From the NCBI GenBank assembly GCA_963576475.1, contig OY754973.1, forward strand, positions 9,012,052-9,076,051: a DNA stretch of 64,000 nt. Reading direction: 5' to 3'. Within the stretch, counting starts at the first letter, position 1. Each line of letters begins with the position of its first letter. The notes under the pieces were generated by a model. That model did not search any database, was not told the DNA's origin, and saw only the letters and a list, made by a program, of their open reading frames with translations. Source of the DNA: Molanna angustata (lineage: Eukaryota > Arthropoda > Insecta > Trichoptera > Molannidae). Positions 58,738 through 64,000 of this stretch are shown in pieces. The position numbers were made by a program, and so were the translations under genes.

Positions 58738-58968
58738 GGCCTTCGTGGCTCAGTTGGTTAGGTATCTGACTACTGATCCAAGGGTCCCAGATTCGATTCC
58801 CGGTGGAGATACAGTTTTTAATTGTGTTTTAAGTCTGGCTCTGTGAGACGATTAATACCATAAGCAGATCGTAAGTCTCCAGAATGTGGCAGCTTGTTAT
58901 TGGTGCATGTTAAATAATTATTTGACATTGTACCTGTTAGTTGCCCGTGAAGCTACATAAAATAAAAA
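58738..58968 (+). mobile_element. SINE family 2, full-length copy
   Basis: GGCCTTCGTGGCTCAGTTGG (box A), TTAGGTATCTGACTACTGAT, CCAGATTCGATTCCCGGTGG (box B), then GAGATACAGTTTTTAATTGT, GTGAGACGATTAATACC, TCCAGAATGTGGCAGCTTGT, TTGACATTGTACCTGTTAGT, TGCCCGTGAAGCTACATAAA and AATAAAA. Five copies in the window keep this order. Pol III boxes are intact by eye. Confidence 0.88.
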
Positions 58969-59119
58969 GTTATAATATAATATTATGCTGATTAATTATT
59001 TAAATGTTTTATCAAATGACAGAACGAACGCGTATAATATCTGTCAAATGACAAATGTCAACCACGGTAGACGGTGCTGCCAGGACTTAAATTTTTAGAT
59101 ATTATTGGAGAGTTGCACG

Positions 59120-59690
59120 AAAAAAATATGAATCCTTATGAAGAAGGGGTTGAACTTAACATTGTTTTTACTCCTCACTACCCCAAGGGGATTTATGAAT
59201 TCGCAATTTTTAAAGTAATTTTTTATTGCAGATTATCAACTAGTATCATGCTGGGATTGCATTCTGAAAGTTTTATCACAATGTATCTGTGTGTGTGTGT
59301 GCTGTGTACTATAATATACTACGTACGGCGTGTTTATTCTAGATTATCGATTATAGACTAAAGTGCTCATTCGATTATTTTCAAATTTTGCAAATTTGTA
59401 TATCAAAAACTCGCATAGACCTCATTAGATTTTGAAGGATATCTGAATAGTGGTTTTCATTTTTTTTAACTGTCAAATATTTCAAAGTGACTCCCATGCT
59501 CAGGAAACTCGAAATTTGTTATTTTTATTTTCAAATTGCTAAAAGGGCACATCACTTAAATAAAATGTCATTAATAAATATCAATTTTTCATAATAATAT
59601 ATTTAAATAATAAAAGAATTAAACTCACTAATTTCATAAAATTGCCGAAAACTTTCTATAGAAACTTTGAATACTCTATAGTGACTTGTT
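59120..59690 (-). repeat. Dispersed repeat family X, copy 4
   Basis: Reverse of copy 1, least damaged: TTTTTACTCCTCACTACCCC, AAGGGGATTTATGAATTCGC, GATTATCAACTAGTATCATG, a TGTGTG run, ACGTACGGCGTGTTTATTCT, TCGATTATAGACTAAAGTGC, GAAGGATATCTGAATAGTGG, TTTCAAAGTGACTCCCATGC and TTTCATAAAATTGCCGAAAA. Confidence 0.78.
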
Positions 59691-60282
59691 AGTGAGGAGT
59701 TTAGCGTTGGCCACAACCCACTCGTTTTTAATTTGACCTTATTTTCCAAAAAGTCGCTAAAATTTCTTGTCAATAACATTTTAAAATACTTATGTGTAAT
59801 AATGTCTCACATTCATTTGTTAAATAAAAACCTACATCTAAAGCGTTGGGAAAAGGTCTTGCTTTGGTTTACCAAAATAACCTCACCCAACTTATTTAAG
59901 TCAGTGTTTGTCCAGTCGATTGTTCCTGGTGTTGTGACATTCTGAGGTATTTTGTAAAATGATCTCATACTCACCTGTCAGTTATAGTTGACTGCATGAA
60001 TAATGGTCCGTACAAAACAATATTATTAATCGTCGTGTCTGTATATTTTAAATGTTCATGGAATTTTCGATAAGTTCCACAGTTCAAAAATAAATCCAGA
60101 CAATACGTTTCACTATCAATATCCACGAATACCTTTATTTCGAAATTTTCTACCAGTTTTTTCCATTAATTCTTTAGACCATTTTCATCCATTGCCCTGC
60201 CAGAGTCGTGAGTTTTTTGACTTCTATTTATACCAAGTAATCGAATTATTAAAAATTATTTACCAAGTATCTTTATCTTTTG
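59691..60282. other. Non-coding stretch
   Basis: A family W block (GCGTTGGCCACAACCCACTC) at 59702-59721 borders family X. Nothing else recognised. Confidence 0.4.
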
Positions 60283-60345
60283 TGCTGGAAACACTGGTAA
60301 GTTGGAAAAAATTGCAATTCGGCTTTATACTCGTTGCATACACAG
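60283..60345 (+). repeat. SINE family 3 / LINE tail scrap
   Basis: CTGGAAACACTGGTAAGTTG, GAAAAAATTGCAATTCGGC and TATACTCGTTGCATACACAGG is a diverged version of the tail at 39935-40005. Confidence 0.45.
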
Positions 60346-60945
60346 GCTACAGGGATATGTTTAGAAATGAATATAGTTTATCGACAACTCTTGATAATCA
60401 ACATATTATGTCAGTTGAAATATGAAAATTATGTTTTAGCTTCTAAGATATACCTACATTTATTATGCACTTGTAAATGTACACTATCTGGCCATGACCT
60501 CAATGAGGAGAAAACCCAAAACTATGATTTCAAGGCTCCTTATATTGTACCTACATATAACGCGAATTTCCAAAGAGTTACAATAAATCATAATTCCACT
60601 GTTCAGTGGATATAAAATTCTACGAAACGTTCGTGTACCCAAGAAATAGGTAAATTGTAACAGTATTTTATATAAATAGCAACAAAATAGTATTTTTCCG
60701 ATGCTTAAAATTATTAATTATTTTCAAAAAATATTGTAGCCCAAAAGAAACATCGATTGATTAGAGTAACCACGAGATTTTTTTCAAATTCTACATACAA
60801 TTATGATACATAATAATATATGTTAATGCTGTGTCCAGTGATTTTTTTTACTAGTGATTTTTGTCATGAAATAAGCAATTATATGTCGTCTTAAATGTTG
60901 TACCATTCCTATTTGTATAGGTACATATATCTTGAATTTTTTTTA
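60346..60945. other. Non-coding stretch
   Basis: No recognised features. Confidence 0.35.
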
Positions 60946-61118
60946 TAAAAAATGAATATGTCCTTGTCAAACAAGTACATATACATCTTACAACGTTCCC
61001 TAAAATAAGCATAAATGTTTGAGCTATAGATGAACGAAATCGGTCGAGGCAGGATTCGAACTCGCGACCACTTGATTACTAGCACAGCAGGCTAACCGCT
61101 CTGCCATCAACCCATCTA
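60946..61118 (-). mobile_element. SINE family 1, reverse full-length copy
   Basis: AAAAAATGAATATGTCCTTG, CAAGTACATATACATC, GTTCCCTAAAATAAGCATAA, GATGAACGAAATCGGTCGAG, GCAGGATTCGAACTCGCGAC (box B reversed), CACTTGATTACTAG, GGCTAACCGCTCTGCCATC. Close to the 11590-11775 copy. Confidence 0.85.
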
Positions 61119-61934
61119 AATTTATTATTTTTTTTATGCACACAGCTATACCATACACTTACCTATATTCGGTAAAATCTAAGCGAGTTCTTAGAATAGT
61201 TTAGTTAAAATATCTGTAGTCAAACAGTTTTGCTATCCTCTTCTTAAAGCTAGAATTAGTTTCCGGTTCACCTTCATTGAATTAATTTTGTATAGTATAC
61301 AAAATTACAACTTCCAAATAATAATAATAATAATCCTCTACAGAGACCTCGTGGAGTTTCCGTATTTTATACCATATAAACATGAAAACAGTAATTAAAA
61401 TCATGGAGGGCCGAATTAACATTTGAGGCCTCGGCTTAACATGCTATTAAAATTTCCTAAATTAGGCGCATCAACAACACGGCGATACAATCAGCAGGCA
61501 GTGTGCTGGGGGGAGTATGAGAGGACTCAGTAGACGCCACGTATATCTTTTAATTTCCCGAATCAGTCTTTTGCCTTCTTCGGTGTCTCTTCTTGTATTC
61601 TTCCTCCAGCCCCACCACCTCCGACAGGAGCAGCAGAAAGGGTGGGAGGGGGTGCTGGAATCCCAAAATACAAACATTCAATTAAAATGCAAAGTAACAC
61701 GGCACAAGGTAAAGGAACAGTTATTCGGGGAAGCGGTACACTTATTTATACAATTACATCTGTGTTGCCAGGGGGAGATTTCCTGGGGGCTGTTCAAGAA
61801 TACACATTTTTATTGAGTTCATTATTTTTTGAGAAAACAACTTTATGGCGTTATTATATTCAAGCTAGATATCTATATTCATATGTGGCGTTTGAATATT
61901 GATATCCATAAGTTATGGTGTAGTATATGGCCCA
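61119..61934. other. Non-coding stretch; GC-richer patch 61470-61660
   Basis: 61470-61660 contains CCAGCCCCACCACCTCCGAC and GGTGGGAGGGGGTGCTGG and is free of recognised repeats. No convincing exon or domain. Confidence 0.35.
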
Positions 61935-62147
61935 AGAAATATAGCTGACTGCTGATCCAAAGGTCCTGGGTTCGATTTCCGGTGGAGACAAAGTTTTGAA
62001 TTGTGTTTTCAGTCTGGATCTGTGAGACGATTAATATCGTTAGTTTCCATAATGTGGAAACTTGTTATTGGGTGCGTGTTAAATTAATATTTGACATAGT
62101 ACCTGTTAGTTGCCCGAGAAGCAATATTAAATAAATAAATAAATATT
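61935..62147 (+). mobile_element. SINE family 2, box A half lost
   Basis: TAGCTGACTGCTGATCCAAA, GGTCCTGGGTTCGATTTCCG, GTGGAGACAAAG, TGTGTTTTCAGTCTGGATCT, GTGAGACGATTAATATCG, TTGTTATTGGGTGCGTGTTA, CATAGTACCTGTTAGTTGCC, CGAGAAGCAATATTAAATAA and AAATAAAT tail. Confidence 0.8.
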
Positions 62148-62279
62148 AATTAATTTGTTTTTTTTGTTAACAGAGTGGAAATCCATTTTAAAATTAATGA
62201 ACCATATATATACATATACCAAAGTATTTTATAACAAATATACCAAAGTATATTCCAAAGTTTTTTTTCCCCCAAATTC

Positions 62280-62428
62280 GATAACAATGACCGAACGTTT
62301 ATTATAAAGGTTTATAATGAAACTGTTAATGTTTTTGTGTTGGATGATTTTTGTTAAAATTGGTTTTAATTTCATTTTATCCCTTGAAAATGCCGACTCA
62401 CCTGGGCGAAACGTTCGGTCATTATTAC
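62280..62428. repeat. Hairpin with 15-bp perfect stem and GAAACGTTCGG end
   Basis: AATGACCGAACGTTT (62286-62300) pairs with its complement at 62409-62423. Just before the right stem stands TTGAAAATGCCGACTCACCT and GGGCGAAACGTTCGG, a layout similar to the CAGACGAAACGTCGGC part of the Penelope-like end at 30657-30989. It may be another such end with a short inverted copy. Non-coding. Confidence 0.55.
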
Positions 62429-62869
62429 CCATTTTTTAAACAAATAGCGGGCTTAATTCCAACCGCTTTAAAAGTAATCAAACTCTAAATAGCCAAAAAA
62501 AAGGTGCCATTACATATTGACTATTTTTTTTTACGTAATCATTGACGTGGAGACCTCTCAGGCCCCTAACTTTATGTCATGTTATGTTCCCGATATCTTT
62601 TAACTTTGAAACGCAGTCCTCAAAATGTATCCAAGAAGACACTGAGCTGAGTCAAAATCACTATACCTAACTAAGCAAAACCAATCTTGAACTTTATAAA
62701 ACATGTGTATTATCATCGATAGTGGTTGAATGTTTTCTTGCGGATGAAGCAATTGGTTCCATTACAACAAACTTTTGAAAAAAAAGAAGATATCTGAACC
62801 TAAGTAATTTAAAAAAACACTTGACGTGGAGATGAATATACAACCACAGACTTTCCCCAAACTAAGCGG

Positions 62870-62945
62870 TAATGCTTGTGCTATAGGTGAACGAAATCGG
62901 TCGTGGCAGGATTCGAACTCGCAAACACTCTGCCACCACTCATCT
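62870..62945 (-). mobile_element. SINE family 1, internally deleted reverse copy
   Basis: GGTGAACGAAATCGGTCGTG, GCAGGATTCGAACTCGC joins directly to CACTCTGCCACCACTCATCT, so the anticodon-arm region is deleted. Confidence 0.7.
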
Positions 62946-63234
62946 AATTAGAAGACACTATAAGAATCTTGTGGTTTGCTTGCTGAGTAGAGGAGTTATT
63001 ACTTTCATTAGGCCTTCGTGCCCCCCACGTCAACAGATAAAGGCAAAGAAAAAATAATCTTATAAAAAAAGGAACAAAACGATAAGACAAAAAACGCGAT
63101 AAGTAGAGAAGAAGCGGAAAATATAACTATTCAAAATATTTTATCGGTTAAATAAAAATATTATATCGGTTAAATTAAAAGAAACAATCAGTGTTTTATT
63201 TATTTAACTTTTTCGACATAATATAAACAAATAT

Positions 63235-63295
63235 AATGCACACTGGCGGGCTTATTGCCATAAGGCAATTTCTTCCAACCAACCAGATTACAGAG
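63235..63295 (-). repeat. LINE/SINE 3' tail, reversed
   Basis: AATGCACACTGGCGGGCTTA, TTGCCATAAGGCAATTTCTT, CCAACCAACC is the reverse of the GGAAGAAATTGCCTTATGGC, AATAAGCCCGCCAGTG tail; the stem-loop is perfect here (ATTGCC-TTAT-GGCAAT). Confidence 0.7.
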
Positions 63296-63484
63296 TGACA
63301 GAATTATACATGTTCATCAACAAAAAATGAGAACTACAAAAGAAAATGAAGGCTACAAAGGGTTTATTGTTATTTATGTACCAAACTTTCCGTTACTATT
63401 TTTTTCAGTTTCGTCGCAATAAATATAAAAAATACGATATTCAAAAAAAAAATCATTTTTATGCATACTCGTAAGTTCTAATAC

Positions 63485-63729
63485 AAAAAAAGTATACAAG
63501 GCTGATAAAAGAGGAATGAAAAGTAGAGGTCGGCCAAGAAAGAGTTGGCACGATCACATAAATGGGATTTTGAAAGATGGAGATGTTAGAAGTAAGAATA
63601 ATAGAAGAGCGTGTATGAGACGATGTATGGACGTGAATGAAGCGAGGAATGTATGTCAAGAGAGAGGAGTCTGGCGTTCGGTTCTCTCTGCCTACCCCAA
63701 ATAGGGAAATGGCGTGATGGTATGGTATG
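63485..63729 (+). mobile_element. RTE family 1, young 245-bp insertion
   Basis: Encodes only the last 63 residues of the RTE protein (KSRGRPRKSWHDHINGILKD to VWRSVLSAYPK, stop at 63702-63704), then GGGAAATGGCGTGATGG and TATGG repeats. Identical 14-bp GTAAGTTCTAATAC at 63471-63484 and 63730-63743 is the target-site duplication. One silent difference was seen against the 7-kb copy across the shared region. Confidence 0.95.
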
Positions 63730-63743
63730 GTAAGTTCTAATAC

Positions 63744-64000
63744 GTAAATTGAAATTAATCTTTTATGTTGATCAACCCCAGGTGGCGTGTTCGACAATAA
63801 GAAGGTATATTTTGTGGAGTCTTTGCGTTGAGACACAGAAGTTAAACATTCTTATACTGCTGCTGGATGGTAGGTGGGTGGTACCTGTGTTCAATGTGGG
63901 GTGGGAGGGGAGTATGAATTAAGTGAACAGCGTCATCTTTAGCGGGGGTGAAGGATTTTTACTTCACTAAAACTGTATCATACAATTCATCCTGGATGAA
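63744..64000 (+). other. End of window; sequence resembling 5S rRNA internal promoter
   Basis: At 63839-63891 the order AAGTTAAACATTC, then CTGCTGCTGGATGG, TAGGTGGGTGGTACCTGTGT resembles the 5S rRNA internal control region (AAGTTAAGCAACG … TGGATGGGTGACCGCCTGGG). It may be a 5S-derived SINE head or a 5S pseudogene. No gene is recognised in the remainder. Confidence 0.3.

Overview
This window looks like insect nuclear DNA. It is AT-rich, eukaryotic, has no operon-like gene packing, and is filled with insect-type transposable elements (TEs). Several details suggest Lepidoptera: abundant GTAGGTAC-type motifs, LINE 3' ends carrying the GGCAATAAGTCCGCCAC signature, and tRNA-derived SINEs. The order is an inference; other insects cannot be excluded from one window. 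No complete host gene was recognised. The only host-like coding piece is a possible terminal exon at 20604-20852 (minus).

Layout. 0-6 kb: AT-rich DNA with short duplications, one copy of an unknown dispersed repeat (family X), a SINE scrap and LINE tails. 6.1-8.6 kb: a 166-bp-arm hairpin, then a three-layer nest (CR1/L2-type LINE, split by a TIR element at 7020-8016, itself split by an RTE LINE), then a second RTE insertion with a 13-bp target duplication that contains a MITE hairpin. 9.9-11.3 kb: family X split by a foldback-like element with long TIRs built of ~15-bp repeats and 9-bp target duplications. 12.0-13.6 kb: a block of four adjacent tandem-repeat types. 15-29 kb: mostly unique AT-rich DNA with LINE and SINE fragments. 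29.9-31.3 kb: a 333-bp perfect inverted repeat, apparently a Penelope-like element end, between two (TA)n tracts. 33-47 kb: LINE tails, a second copy of the TIR element, a mariner-like element enclosing a LINE 3' end, and SINEs. 47.3-49.2 kb: the longest intact coding sequence, a 5'-truncated non-LTR reverse transcriptase with its 3' UTR and TAAA tail. 51-56 kb: two old RTE copies, a LINE tail and a dead Tc1 (DD34E) transposon with both TIRs. 56.2-57.3 kb: an internally deleted hAT element with an 8-bp target duplication. 58-64 kb: SINEs, another family X copy, small hairpins, and a very young, strongly 5'-truncated RTE insertion (14-bp target duplication) almost identical to the copy at 7 kb.

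How the pieces work together. The elements fall into autonomous and dependent groups. RTE, CR1/L2-type and Jockey-type LINEs supply reverse transcriptase. At least one SINE family shares its 3' stem-loop with a LINE, the usual sign of using that LINE's machinery. The hAT, mariner, TIR and foldback copies lack a usable transposase and would depend on elements elsewhere in the genome. Near-identity of the two RTE copies and the perfect palindrome point to recent activity; the Tc1, mariner and several LINE fragments are old.
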